Positions 1-8,454 of a stretch of DNA of 64,000 nucleotides are shown here, piece after piece. This DNA is from DAHUYF01 sp963789275. Lineage in GTDB: Bacteria > Pseudomonadota > Alphaproteobacteria > ATCC43930 > CGMCC-115725. Numbering within the stretch: position 1 is the first letter of the stretch; each line of letters starts with the position of its first letter. A program made the translations under genes and the position numbers. The stretch is from contig CAWBKF010000009.1 in NCBI GenBank assembly GCA_963789275.1, forward strand, positions 62,001 to 126,000, read 5' to 3'. A model generated the notes under the pieces. That model saw nothing but the letters and a program-made list of their open reading frames with translations. It made no database searches and was not told where the DNA came from.

Positions 1-288
1 CTCGAAGCGGTGATCAAGACGGCGCTGAAGGACGGGCTGACGCAGGCGGAAGTCGACCGCGCCAAGCAGCACATGCAGCAGCAGGCGGTCTATGCTCGGG
101 ACAGCCTCGAAGGACCGGCGCGCATCATCGGCGCCGCGCTCGCCACCGGGCGCAGCCTCGACGACGTCGAGACCTGGCCGCAGCATATCGGTGCCGTGAC
201 CCTCGACGAGGTCAACGCCGCCGCGCGGCTGGTCATCCATGACGAGATCGGCGTCACCGGCGTGCTGCTGGCGGAGCCGACCTCGTGA
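1..288 (+). CDS. M16 family zinc peptidase, C-terminal end only
   Basis: The gene enters from outside the window and its last 95 codons are seen. The reading frame is open from base 1, so this is a true partial gene. The fragment matches the tail of pitrilysin/insulinase-type (M16) proteins: a helical stretch with GLTQAEVDRAKQ, then RDSLEGPARIIG and VTLDEVNAAARLVI, the usual last helix before the end of the C-terminal M16 domain. The zinc-binding HxxEH part would lie upstream and cannot be checked. Its stop overlaps the start of the next M16 gene by four bases (GTGA), so the two are translationally coupled. Such pairs normally work as a periplasmic heterodimer: one subunit carries the zinc site and the other completes the substrate cavity. 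Confidence 0.8.
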   Translation, partial: LEAVIKTALKDGLTQAEVDRAKQHMQQQAVYARDSLEGPARIIGAALATGRSLDDVETWPQHIGAVTLDEVNAAARLVIHDEIGVTGVLLAEPTS

Positions 289-1634
289 GCCTCCACCGCG
301 CTCTCGGCGGGGCGGCGCTGGCGCTGGTGCTGCTCGTCGCCGCGCCGGCGCTCGCCGCGACCAAGGTGCAGGCGGTCACCAGCCCGCTCGGCATCACCGC
401 TTGGCTGGTCGAGGATCACAGCCTGCCGGTGGTGACGCTCGATGTCAGCTTCCGCGGCGGCGCCGCGCTCGATCCCGCCGACAAGAGCGGGCTTGCCACG
501 CTGACCGCCGATCTCCTCGACGAGGGCGCGGGCGAGTTGGACAGCGAGGCGTTCCAGGGCCGGCTCGAGGATCTCGCGGCGTCGCTCGATGTCGAGGCCG
601 GCGTGGACGATATCGGCATCTCCTTGCGCAGCATCACCGCCAATCTCGCGCCGTCGCTGGAGCTGCTGCATCTGGCGCTGACCGCACCGCGCTTCGACGA
701 GACGGCGGTGGCGCGCGTGCGCGGACAGCTGCTTGGCGAGCTCGCGCGCGAGCTGCGCCAGCCGCAATACATTTCCGGGCGGCTGTGGTTCCGCAACGTC
801 TTCGGCGACCACCCCTACGCCCGGCCGCGCCACGGCACGCCGGAGAGCATCGCCCGCATCGGCGTCGACGACATGCGCGCGCTGGTGAAAAGCCGCTTCG
901 CCCGGGATGCGATCCTGATCGGCGTCGTCGGCGACGTCACGCCCGAGACGCTGCGGCCGCTGCTCGACCATGTCTTCGGCGACCTGCCGGCGCAGGCGGC
1001 GGAGGGCACCGTGCCCGAGGCGACGGTTGCGGCCAAGGCGTCGCTGCTGCTGGCGCGGCTGCCGATCCCGCAAAGCGTCGTCACCTTCGGCCAGCCCGGC
1101 ATCAAGCGCGTCGATCCCGATTGGTACGCCCTCTATGTCGTCAATCATATCCTCGGCGGCGGCGGCTTCTCCTCGCGGCTGACCGAAGAGGTGCGCGTCA
1201 AGCGCGGACTCGCCTATTCCATCTACAGCGGCCTCGACCCGCTGCGCCATGCCGGCCTCATCATCGGCAGCGTCGCCACCGAGAACGGCCGGGTCGCGCA
1301 ATCGATCGACCTCATCCGCGCCGAATGGAAGCGCATGCGCGAGAACGGCCCCACGGCGCAGGAGCTCGCCGACGCCAAGACCTATCTCACCGGCTCCTAT
1401 CCGCTGAGCCTCGATTCCACCGGCAGCATCGCCGCCACGCTGGTCGGCATTCAGCGCGACGGGCTCGGCATCGACTATCTCGACCAGCGCAACACGCTGA
1501 TCAACGCCGTGACCCTGGATGATGCCCGGCGCGTCGCCCGCAAGCGGCTCGATCCCGGCCAGCTCTCCTTCGTCGTCGTAGGCTCGCCGCCAAGCCTGCC
1601 CGGTGCCGCGGAAGCGCCGGCTGACGGCGGCTGA
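285..1634 (+). CDS. M16 family peptidase, non-catalytic partner subunit
   Basis: This 449-residue exported protein begins with a clear signal peptide (residues 1-24, ending in APALAAT). The GTG start at 285 overlaps the stop of the preceding M16 gene. Both M16 domains are present. The region that should carry the inverted zinc motif HxxEH reads KSGLATLTADLLDEGAG (about residues 68-84), so the zinc ligands are absent. The C-terminal domain keeps the glycine-rich GGGGFSSRL loop (291-299, R298) and GLAYSIYSG (Y311), the Arg/Tyr pair that supplies substrate-binding residues to a catalytic partner. By family knowledge this is the R/Y subunit of a two-gene periplasmic M16 protease whose catalytic subunit is the upstream partial gene. 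The natural substrate is not evident. Confidence 0.85.
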   Translation: MSLHRALGGAALALVLLVAAPALAATKVQAVTSPLGITAWLVEDHSLPVVTLDVSFRGGAALDPADKSGLATLTADLLDEGAGELDSEAFQGRLEDLAASLDVEAGVDDIGISLRSITANLAPSLELLHLALTAPRFDETAVARVRGQLLGELARELRQPQYISGRLWFRNVFGDHPYARPRHGTPESIARIGVDDMRALVKSRFARDAILIGVVGDVTPETLRPLLDHVFGDLPAQAAEGTVPEATVAAKASLLLARLPIPQSVVTFGQPGIKRVDPDWYALYVVNHILGGGGFSSRLTEEVRVKRGLAYSIYSGLDPLRHAGLIIGSVATENGRVAQSIDLIRAEWKRMRENGPTAQELADAKTYLTGSYPLSLDSTGSIAATLVGIQRDGLGIDYLDQRNTLINAVTLDDARRVARKRLDPGQLSFVVVGSPPSLPGAAEAPADGG

Positions 1635-1834
1635 ACGACGGGCACCGGCGGCCGACTCGCCTCAATCGACACCAGCGACTCGACGAAGGCCTATCGCGCC
1701 GCGGCTGACGCGGCGCGTGCTCCAGGTACACGTGCCGCCGATCTCCGCGGAGTCGGTATCGTCGGTCGGGCAGGGCGGCCGTCTGGCGCGGCAATCGCTT
1801 GGCGAATCAGGGTCCGACGGCGCACAATGGCCTT

Positions 1835-3640
1835 ATGTCCATTCGCCAATTGCCGCCCGTGCTCGTCAACCGGATCGCCGCCGGCGAGGTGGTCGAGCGT
1901 CCCGCCTCGGCGGTGAAGGAACTGGTGGAGAACGCCATCGATGCCGGCGCCGCGCATATCGAGGTCGTGCTGCGCGACGGCGGGCAGAGCCTGATCGCGG
2001 TCACCGATGACGGCGAAGGCATGAGCGGCGACGAGCTTTCGCTCGCGGTCGAGCGCCACTGCACCTCGAAGCTGCCGGATGACGACCTCCTGCGCATCAG
2101 CAGCCTGGGATTCCGCGGCGAGGCGCTGCCGTCGATCGGCGCGGTGAGCCGCCTGACGCTGGCCAGCCGCCGGCGCGGCGCAGTCGAGGCATGGTCGCTG
2201 ACGGTCGAGGGCGGCGCCAAGGGCGCGCCGCTGCCCGCGGCGCAATCCCAAGGCACGCGGGTCGAGGTGCGCGACCTCTTCTACGCGACGCCGGCGCGGC
2301 TCAAATTCATGAAGACCGCGCGCAGCGAGCGCGACCAGGCGGTCGACACCGTGCGGCGCCTCGCCATGGCCTATCCCGCGATCGCCTTTACCGTCATCGG
2401 CGATGAGGATCGCGTGCTGCTCCGGCTCGCCGCCCAGCGCGGCGATCTCGCCGAGGCCGATGCCGGCGCGGCGCGGCGCGCGCGGCTTGCCGCCATCCTC
2501 GGCCGCGACTTCGCCGATAATGCGTTGGCGATCGACGCATCGCGCGAGCGTGTGCGGCTCGGCGGCTTCGCCGGGCTGCCCACCCTCAACCGCGCCACCG
2601 CCCGCGACCAGTATCTCTTCGTCAACGGCCGGCCGGTGCGCGACAAGCTGCTGGTCGGCGCAGTGCGCGGCGCCTACCAGGATTTCCTCGCCCGCGACCG
2701 TCATCCGCTGGTGGCGCTGTTCCTCGACCTCCCCGAAGACGAGGTCGACGTCAACGTCCATCCCGCCAAAGCCGAGGTGCGCTTCCGCGATGCCGGACTG
2801 GTGCGTGGGCTCATCGTCGGCGCGCTGCGCCAGGCGCTTGCCGCCGCGGGCCACCGCGCCGCCACCACCACCGCCGCCGAGGCGCTCTCCGCCTTCCGTC
2901 CCGGCGCCTTGCCGCATGCCGGCGGCGGCTGGGGCGCGGCGCCGGCATCGCTCGCCCGCGGCCTCGCCGAGAGCGCGGCGATCTATCAGGCGCCGATCTC
3001 GGGCGGCCTCGGCCTCGACCTGCCGGCGGCGCGCCCCGCCGAGGCGGCCGAGACCGAGAGCTATCCCCTGGGCGCCGCCCGCGCCCAGCTGCACGACACC
3101 TACATCGTGGCGCAGACCGCGCAGGGCATCGTCATCGTCGACCAGCACGCCGCCCATGAGCGGCTGGTCTATGAGCGCATGAAGGCGTCGCTCGCCGCCA
3201 CGGGCGTCGCGCGGCAGATCCTGCTGCTGCCGGAGGTGGTGGAGCTCGAGGAGGCTGCGGCCGCGCGGCTGGCCTCGCGGGCGTCGGAGCTGGCCGAGCT
3301 CGGCCTGCTGCTCGAGCCCTTCGGCAGCGGCGCCGTGGTGGTGCGCGAGGTGCCGGCGCTGCTGGGCGAGACCGATGTGCAGGGGCTGGTGCGCGACCTC
3401 GCCGATGAGCTGGCCGAGCTCGGCGACGCCTTGGCCCTGAAGGAGCGGCTCGAGGAGGTCTGCGGCACGCTCGCCTGCCACGGCAGCGTCCGCGCCGGCC
3501 GCCGCCTGACCCAGGCGGAAATGGACGCGCTGCTGCGCCAGATGGAGCGCACGCCCCATAGCGGCCAGTGCAATCACGGCCGCCCCACTTATGTCGAGCT
3601 CGGCCTCGCCGATATCGAGAAGCTGTTCGGGCGAAGGTAG
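1835..3640 (+). CDS. mutL: DNA mismatch repair protein MutL
   Basis: MutL links MutS mismatch recognition to strand incision. The N-terminal GHKL ATPase is complete: ELVENAIDAGA (E32, N33, D36), DDGEGM (58-63) and GFRGEAL (92-98). The C-terminal domain carries DQHAAHERLVYE from about D436, which matches the DQHA(x)2E(x)4E endonuclease motif. It also has LACHGSVRAG and CNHGRP (about 579-584). It should therefore be the nicking type of MutL used by bacteria without MutH, not the E. coli type. The ATG at 1835 is chosen because the conserved N-terminus (IRQLPPVLVNRIAAGEVV) begins there; a TTG at 1799 would only add an unconserved dozen residues. It is convergent with the next gene, four bases apart. 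The length (601 residues) is normal. Confidence 0.96.
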   Translation: MSIRQLPPVLVNRIAAGEVVERPASAVKELVENAIDAGAAHIEVVLRDGGQSLIAVTDDGEGMSGDELSLAVERHCTSKLPDDDLLRISSLGFRGEALPSIGAVSRLTLASRRRGAVEAWSLTVEGGAKGAPLPAAQSQGTRVEVRDLFYATPARLKFMKTARSERDQAVDTVRRLAMAYPAIAFTVIGDEDRVLLRLAAQRGDLAEADAGAARRARLAAILGRDFADNALAIDASRERVRLGGFAGLPTLNRATARDQYLFVNGRPVRDKLLVGAVRGAYQDFLARDRHPLVALFLDLPEDEVDVNVHPAKAEVRFRDAGLVRGLIVGALRQALAAAGHRAATTTAAEALSAFRPGALPHAGGGWGAAPASLARGLAESAAIYQAPISGGLGLDLPAARPAEAAETESYPLGAARAQLHDTYIVAQTAQGIVIVDQHAAHERLVYERMKASLAATGVARQILLLPEVVELEEAAAARLASRASELAELGLLLEPFGSGAVVVREVPALLGETDVQGLVRDLADELAELGDALALKERLEEVCGTLACHGSVRAGRRLTQAEMDALLRQMERTPHSGQCNHGRPTYVELGLADIEKLFGRR

Positions 3641-3644
3641 GTTG

Positions 3645-4475
3645 TCAGCGGCGATGCACGACGCCCGCCCTGCCCGGCGGGAAGCCGGGTCGACCCACAG
3701 GACCGGGGAAGAAGCCGTGCCGATGATGGAAGCCCCGGGCAAAAAGGAATGACGCGCCCAGCCCGACCGGCGGGCCCCACAGCCACGGCCCGTAATAAGG
3801 ATAATACGCGTAGGGCGCGGCGTAGGCGTAAGGGGGATAAGCGGGGTAAGCGGGAGCGACGGGCGCGGGAGGCAATCCCGCATAGGGTGGATAGGACGGG
3901 TAGGGCTCCGGCGCGATGAGCATGTCTGCCGACTCCGGGATGCCGCCCACCATGCCCAAGGGACCAATGCGGAAAACCGCATCGGCGATCTTCTTCTGAT
4001 CGTTCGACAGGCCGGCATAGAGCGCCGTGAAGGCGGCGATGAATTTCCTGAGACCGTCGAGCTGCGCCTCGCCGAGCTTCTCGTAGGCGCCGAGATTGTC
4101 GACGGCGTCGCCCTTCTCAGCGCTCTGAAGCCGCTCTTTAAGCAACGGCGCCAAGGCCGTCGCGTTGTCGCGCATCGCTTGCGCGACATTGGCCCAGAGC
4201 GGCTCTTGCGTCGGCGTGATACGCAGCCGGTCGTGCAGGTACTTTATCCGCGCGCGGATCGGGTCCAGGGCCGGCTGCGTGGCGGACTTCTCCAGGGTCG
4301 GCGCGGGCTTGCCCGATTGCCCGTTATTATCGCTCACCGGAGCGTCGCGCGAGGTGATCCCGGCATCGGCCGCCTGGGCCAGCGAAGCCGTTGGCAACAG
4401 ACCCGCCAGAGCGATGCCGCCGAAGACCATCGCCGCGGCGAGCCGGCGAGCCATCGGATGGGCGAGATGATGCAT
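3645..4475 (-). CDS. Spy/CpxP-like periplasmic LTxxQ-type protein with proline/tyrosine-rich tail
   Basis: The 276-residue protein has an N-terminal signal peptide (hydrophobic core about residues 10-30, cleavage near SLAQA). A helical domain follows at about residues 65-165, with the pattern YLHDRLRITPTQEPLW and a later LSNDQKKIADAVFR. This is the paired LTPxQ-type layout of the Spy/CpxP superfamily, small periplasmic chaperones and stress sensors. The C-terminal third (about 175-276) is low complexity, with repeated YPPYA-type units ending in a glycine/histidine/phenylalanine-rich stretch. That tail is common in alphaproteobacterial members and has no assigned role. An ATG seven codons in (4454) is an alternative start. 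It converges on mutL and has no operon partner. The client or stress signal is unknown. Confidence 0.7.
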   Translation of the reverse strand: MHHLAHPMARRLAAAMVFGGIALAGLLPTASLAQAADAGITSRDAPVSDNNGQSGKPAPTLEKSATQPALDPIRARIKYLHDRLRITPTQEPLWANVAQAMRDNATALAPLLKERLQSAEKGDAVDNLGAYEKLGEAQLDGLRKFIAAFTALYAGLSNDQKKIADAVFRIGPLGMVGGIPESADMLIAPEPYPSYPPYAGLPPAPVAPAYPAYPPYAYAAPYAYYPYYGPWLWGPPVGLGASFLFARGFHHRHGFFPGPVGRPGFPPGRAGVVHRR

Positions 4476-4690
4476 CGATAAACCCTTCGCGGATCAGCTC
4501 GATCAGGTTCGGCGGCGGCCTCTATCCATCACCTATGATGGGATGCTCGATTTAACAAGCCCCGGTCACCGTCGATCGCCATGGCGAACCGCCTCTGTCG
4601 TCTTAAGGCGATGTAAGGAAATGGGGGCCACGATCATCCGACGCACCGCTTTTCCGATATGTTCTCCGCACGACCCATCGCGAGGATCCC

Positions 4691-5230
4691 ATGTCCATCT
4701 CTGGCGTGAGCGCGTCGGCGGCAAATCCCATTCCGCTCGGCAGCCAGCAGCTGAGCGAGCTCAAGAACGATTTCCAGCAGCTGGGCCAGGCGCTCCAATC
4801 GGGCAATTTGGGCTCGGCGCAGCAGGCTTATGCGACGCTGAGCCAGTTCGTCAGCCAGAACCTGCCGCCCGGTGGCGCCAGCGGTCAGAAAAACCCGCTC
4901 AGTCTGGCGCTGAGCCAGATCGGCAACGCGCTGCAGTCCGGCAACCTCACCGGCGCCCAGCAAGCCTTCTCGGCGCTGCAATCGGCGGCGCAGACGCAAG
5001 GCGGCCATGGCGGGGGTGCCGCCGGCGGTGCGGGTGGTCCCGGCGGTGGCGGCGGATCCGGCGGCGGGGGCGGTGCATCGTCTTCGTCGTCGACGACCAT
5101 CGTGAGTGAGACGAGCACGACCTCGCCAAGTGGCGTGACGACGACGGTTATCACCTATTCGAACGGGACGAAAGCGACGACCACGACCTATGGTCCGGCG
5201 CCGACCTCTTCCAAAGGTGTCATCGCTTAG
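4691..5230 (+). CDS. Hypothetical glycine/serine/threonine-rich protein with a duplicated helical motif
   Basis: I do not recognise this 179-residue protein. There is no signal peptide or membrane segment. The first half holds two copies of one helical unit: LGQALQSGNLGSAQQAYATL (about residues 32-51) and IGNALQSGNLTGAQQAFSAL (about 77-96). The motif reads like a TPR-type hairpin in which the AQQA(Y/F) helix packs against the previous one. The middle (about 105-137) is almost pure Gly/Ala/Ser, and the tail is Ser/Thr-rich (SSSSSTTIVSETSTTSP). A purine-rich GAGGATCCC lies just before the ATG. This is a real, biased-composition protein of unknown function, perhaps secreted by a signal-less route or a surface component; that is inference only. 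Confidence 0.6.
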   Translation: MSISGVSASAANPIPLGSQQLSELKNDFQQLGQALQSGNLGSAQQAYATLSQFVSQNLPPGGASGQKNPLSLALSQIGNALQSGNLTGAQQAFSALQSAAQTQGGHGGGAAGGAGGPGGGGGSGGGGGASSSSSTTIVSETSTTSPSGVTTTVITYSNGTKATTTTYGPAPTSSKGVIA

Positions 5231-5361
5231 CCGCACCCGCGCCGCGCCGTGGGCTGCCAGCGCTCATCGGGCTGGCATAGACGCGAGATTTGCGGCTGCC
5301 TCTGACATGCGCCCCAAGCCTCGCGGGTGACGAGCAAAGTCCGTTGGCTACCGGGCGCTCT

Positions 5362-5931
5362 TTACGGCGCCAGCTCCCCGAACCGCAAAAACACCAGCCG
5401 CGCCGCGCCGTAGCGCCGCTCCTCCAGCAGCGCGAACCCTTCGGGTGCCGCGAATTTCTGCCGCGCCGCCACCTCCACCACCGCCAGCGCGCCGGGCGCG
5501 AGCCAGCCTCGCGCGGCGAGCGCGGCGAGCGCCGGCGTCGCGAGGTCCTCGTGATAGGGGGGATCGAGAAAGGCGAGGGTCACCGGCGTCGTCGTTGGCG
5601 GCGGGCGCAGCGCGTCGCCCGGCAAGATCGCCGCGCGCTTCTCCTCGCCGAGCGTCGCAATATTGGCGCGCAAGGCGGCGAGCGCCACGCGGTCCTTCTC
5701 GAGGAAGCTCGCATGTGCCGCGCCGCGCGACAGCGCCTCGAGGCCGAAGGCGCCGGTGCCGGCAAAGGCGTCGAGTACGCGTGCGCTTTCGAAGGCCGGC
5801 CCGTCGCTGAGGCGGCCATGGGCGAGGATGTCGAACAGCGACTCACGCACGCGGTCGCCGGTCGGGCGCACGTTATGCCCCTCGGGCGCCGCCAGCACGC
5901 GGCCGCGATGCTTACCGGCGATGATCCGCAT
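5362..5931 (-). CDS. rsmD: 16S rRNA (guanine(966)-N(2))-methyltransferase RsmD
   Basis: This enzyme methylates G966 of 16S rRNA (E. coli numbering) using S-adenosylmethionine during 30S assembly. The 189-residue protein has the family start MRIIAGKHRGRVL and RPTGDRVRESLFDIL (22-36). The SAM-binding loop is LDAFAGTG (53-60), and the catalytic DPPY motif (123-126), which holds the target guanine amino group, sits in FLDPPYHEDL. The ATG at 5931 is chosen because it begins the conserved N-terminus; the longer open frame upstream lies inside the neighbouring gene. Its first 20 bases overlap the end of the pseudouridine synthase gene, so the two are co-transcribed. Both modify rRNA, which explains the pairing. 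Confidence 0.93.
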   Translation of the reverse strand: MRIIAGKHRGRVLAAPEGHNVRPTGDRVRESLFDILAHGRLSDGPAFESARVLDAFAGTGAFGLEALSRGAAHASFLEKDRVALAALRANIATLGEEKRAAILPGDALRPPPTTTPVTLAFLDPPYHEDLATPALAALAARGWLAPGALAVVEVAARQKFAAPEGFALLEERRYGAARLVFLRFGELAP

Positions 5932-6685
5932 GGCGCTTGGGCCGGGCGGGCGCGCTCGCGCCCAATTGCTCGCGCAGCACGCGGCGCGGCACTTCCTCGA
6001 TCGCGCCGCGCTCGAGGTCGCCGAGCTGGAAGGGGCCATAGGCGATGCGGATGAGCCGCGACACCATCAGTCCCAGATGCTCCATGACGCGGCGGATCTC
6101 GCGGTTCTTGCCTTCATGCAGGCTGAGCGTCAGCCAGGCGTTGCTCGCCTGCTGCCGGTCGAGCACGGCGCGGATCGGGCCGTAGGCGATGCGGTCGATG
6201 GTGACACCCTCGGCGAGAGCGGCGAGCCGCTCGGCATCGACCGCGCCCTGGACGCGCACGCGATAGCGCCGGAGCCAGCCGCGTGCCGGCAGCTCGAGAT
6301 CCCGCGCCAGGCCGCCATCCGTGGTGAGCAGCAGCAACCCCTCGGAATTGAGGTCGAGGCGGCCGACCGAGATCAGCCGCGGCAGCTCCGGCGGCAGCCG
6401 CTCGAAGACGGTGGGGCGGCCGCGCTCGTCGCGATGCGTGGTCAGCAGTCCCGTCGGCTTGTGATAGCGCCACAGCCGCGCCGGCTCGGCATCGGGGATC
6501 GGCTTGCCATCGACGCGGATATCGTGATCGCCGGCCAGCGCCAGCGCCGGGCTGGTCAGCACCTTGCCGTCGACCGAGACGCGGCCTTCGGCGATGAGCC
6601 GCTCGGCGTCGCGGCGCGAGCACAGCCCGGCGCGCGCCAGCAGCTTGGCGATACGCTCTCCCTTCGCCAGCGCGGGCTCGGCCAT
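5912..6685 (-). CDS. RluB/RsuA-family rRNA pseudouridine synthase
   Basis: This enzyme isomerises a specific uridine of rRNA to pseudouridine. It has an N-terminal S4 RNA-binding domain (ERIAKLLARAGLCSRRDAERLI, about residues 10-31) followed by the RsuA-type catalytic domain. The catalytic aspartate is D111 in VGRLDLNSEGLLLL, and HEGKNREIRRVMEHLGL is the usual second motif. The C-terminus is short and lacks the long basic tail of many alphaproteobacterial RluB proteins. The ATG at 6685 is chosen because residues from MAEPALAKGERIA onward fit the family. RluB (23S U2605) is the likeliest assignment, but RluE or RluF specificity cannot be excluded by eye. The gene lies five bases after the C26 amidotransferase and overlaps rsmD. 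Confidence 0.88.
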   Translation of the reverse strand: MAEPALAKGERIAKLLARAGLCSRRDAERLIAEGRVSVDGKVLTSPALALAGDHDIRVDGKPIPDAEPARLWRYHKPTGLLTTHRDERGRPTVFERLPPELPRLISVGRLDLNSEGLLLLTTDGGLARDLELPARGWLRRYRVRVQGAVDAERLAALAEGVTIDRIAYGPIRAVLDRQQASNAWLTLSLHEGKNREIRRVMEHLGLMVSRLIRIAYGPFQLGDLERGAIEEVPRRVLREQLGASAPARPKRHADHRR

Positions 6686-6690
6686 GACGC

Positions 6691-7407
6691 TCAGCGCTGG
6701 GCTGCGGCGATGAAGGCGGCGAAGAGGCGGCTGTCGCCTTCGCTGATGAAATATTCCGGATGCCACTGCACGCCGATGAGGAAGCGCCGGCGCGGATCCT
6801 CGATGCCCTCGACGACGCCGTCCGGCGCGACCGCATCGACCACCAATCCCGGGGCGAGCGCCTTCACCGCCTGGTGATGGGCCGAGTTCACCGGCAGCTC
6901 CGCCATGCCCGTGATGTGGCGCAGCAGCGTACCCTCGCTCACCGCCACCACATGGCCCGCTTCGCTGCGGGGGTTGGGCTGCTCATGCGCCAGCGCGCCC
7001 GGTACCTCGTCGGGGATGTGCTGGATCAGCGTGCCGCCCAGCGCGACATTGAGCAGCTGCTGGCCGCCGCAGATGCCGAGCACCGGCTTGTCGGCCTCGA
7101 CCGCGCCGCGGGTGATGGCAAGCTCGAAGGCGGTGCGGCGGTCCTTGGTGATGACGCTCGCATGGCGCGTCTCGGCGCCGAACAGCGCGGGGTCGACATC
7201 GAAGGCGCCGCCCGTGACGATGAGCCCGTCGATCAGCGCGAGATAGTCCTGCGCCTGCTCCGGCGCATGCGGCAGCAGGATGGGCAGGCCGCCAGCGCGC
7301 GTCACCGCATCGCAGTAATTCTCGCGCAGCGCATACCAGGGATGCGTCTTGGAATAACCGCCCGGGGGCTCGGAATCGAGCGTCAGGCCGATGACCGGGT
7401 GTGCCAT
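6691..7407 (-). CDS. Class I glutamine amidotransferase-like hydrolase (peptidase C26, PuuD-like)
   Basis: The 238-residue protein is a full-length C26 hydrolase related to PuuD, which splits gamma-glutamyl-GABA into glutamate and GABA. The nucleophile is C113 in VLGICGGQQLLN, and the His/Glu of the triad are H216 and E218 in VQWHPEYF. The early IDGLIVTGGAFDVDP loop and the TKDRRTAFE segment are as in that family. It is cytoplasmic, with no signal peptide. No putrescine genes lie near it, so the substrate is not proven. Related C26 enzymes act on gamma-glutamyl-anilide, folate polyglutamate or other gamma-glutamyl compounds. It leads a minus-strand run with the pseudouridine synthase and rsmD, with only a five-base gap. 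Confidence 0.82.
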   Translation of the reverse strand: MAHPVIGLTLDSEPPGGYSKTHPWYALRENYCDAVTRAGGLPILLPHAPEQAQDYLALIDGLIVTGGAFDVDPALFGAETRHASVITKDRRTAFELAITRGAVEADKPVLGICGGQQLLNVALGGTLIQHIPDEVPGALAHEQPNPRSEAGHVVAVSEGTLLRHITGMAELPVNSAHHQAVKALAPGLVVDAVAPDGVVEGIEDPRRRFLIGVQWHPEYFISEGDSRLFAAFIAAAQR

Positions 7408-7489
7408 GCGCGGGACCTTGCGCCGAGGCGCGTTAAAAAAGCTTGAGCGGCGGCGATCCTACGCGGCGAGGGCAGCCCTCGCAAGCCGC

Positions 7490-7936
7490 TCACTCCGGGC
7501 ATTTTGCGAGCCAGGGCGCCTTCCGGTTGTTGGCGAGCACCACGCCATCCTCCATGAAGGGTGCCCCGCCGTCGATCCAGGACCTGAGCCCGTGATGCCG
7601 CCCGTCGTGCATCTCGAGCACGAGGTGAACGATGCGGTCCTGGTAGGAATAATCGACTTCGACTTGATCGGGTGCCACGCGTGTCGCCGCCACGAAGGGT
7701 GTGCCGGTGCCATGCGCCGCGCCCTCGACCAGCTCGCGCGTGACGCTGCCATCGGCCTGCTCGGCATAGACGACGCGCGGCGCCTGCGCGCTTGGCGGCT
7801 TGCTGCAATCGGTCGACCAGCTGCCGAGCAGGCCGAACTCATCCAGCACCTGCTTCACGCTCTGGGCGGCGGCGGCGCGCGGCAGCAGCAACAGGGCCAG
7901 CGTGGCGGCAGCAGCAAGCGAACGTCTGCGGAACAT
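7490..7936 (-). CDS. Small exported hypothetical protein
   Basis: The 148-residue protein starts at the ATG at 7936, where a signal peptide begins (MFRRRSLAAAATLALLLLP, cleavage near AAAAQS). The mature part includes VLDEFGLLGSWSTDCSKPP near its start and ends in KAPWLAKCPE, so the two cysteines could form a disulfide. The GLLGTWAxDC-type opening is seen in several short alphaproteobacterial periplasmic proteins. The rest is predicted to be beta-rich, like a small lipocalin or eight-stranded barrel, and that is inference. It lies 83 bases upstream of the C26 gene on the same strand and divergent from the thioesterase. I cannot assign a function. Confidence 0.65.
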   Translation of the reverse strand: MFRRRSLAAAATLALLLLPRAAAAQSVKQVLDEFGLLGSWSTDCSKPPSAQAPRVVYAEQADGSVTRELVEGAAHGTGTPFVAATRVAPDQVEVDYSYQDRIVHLVLEMHDGRHHGLRSWIDGGAPFMEDGVVLANNRKAPWLAKCPE

Positions 7937-8034
7937 CGGCGAGCTCCCGGGGATGCGTGGCGGATCGGGCGTGCTAAAATGGCGCCGCCACAGAGACCAT
8001 GGCCGCACCGGCCCAGGCAAGGAGTTTCGCCGCG

Positions 8035-8454
8035 ATGGCCGAGCCGCGCATGATCGAACGCGATCTCCCCGTCCGCACCTACGACATCGATTTCGCCGGC
8101 ATCGTCAGCAACATCGTCTATGTCCGCTGGCTCGAGGATCTGCGTCTGGCGATGATGGAGGAGGCCTACCCCATCGCCCAGGCGCTGGCCGAGGATGTGG
8201 CGCCGATCCTGCTCGAGACGCGCATCGCCTATGAGCGGCCGGTCACTCTCCGCGATGCCCTCAGGGGACGGATGTGGGTGACCGCGATGGGCCGCGTCAA
8301 ATGGCAGCTCGCCGCGGAATTCATCGTCGGCGGCGAGATCCGCGCCCGAGCCGAGCAGACCGGGCTGTTCATCCGCCTCTCCACCCGTCGGCCGATCGCG
8401 CCGCCGCTGGCGCTGCGCCGCCGCTTCGCGCCCGCAACCGGAACGGTGCCATGA
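8035..8454 (+). CDS. 4HBT/YbgC-type hotdog acyl-CoA thioesterase
   Basis: The 139-residue protein is a single hotdog domain of the 4-hydroxybenzoyl-CoA thioesterase family. The signature loop is YDIDFAGIVSNIVYVRWLE (about residues 16-34), with the acidic catalytic position in YDID. It should hydrolyse an acyl-CoA or acyl-carrier-protein thioester. The ATG at 8035 is preferred over 7999 because AAGGAG sits ten bases before it. The end overlaps the tadA start (ATGA). The gene is divergent from the small exported protein. It lies about 0.5 kb from the end of the FAAL/desaturase/ACP operon but on the other strand, so a role in releasing that operon's product is only a possibility. Confidence 0.82.
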   Translation: MAEPRMIERDLPVRTYDIDFAGIVSNIVYVRWLEDLRLAMMEEAYPIAQALAEDVAPILLETRIAYERPVTLRDALRGRMWVTAMGRVKWQLAAEFIVGGEIRARAEQTGLFIRLSTRRPIAPPLALRRRFAPATGTVP

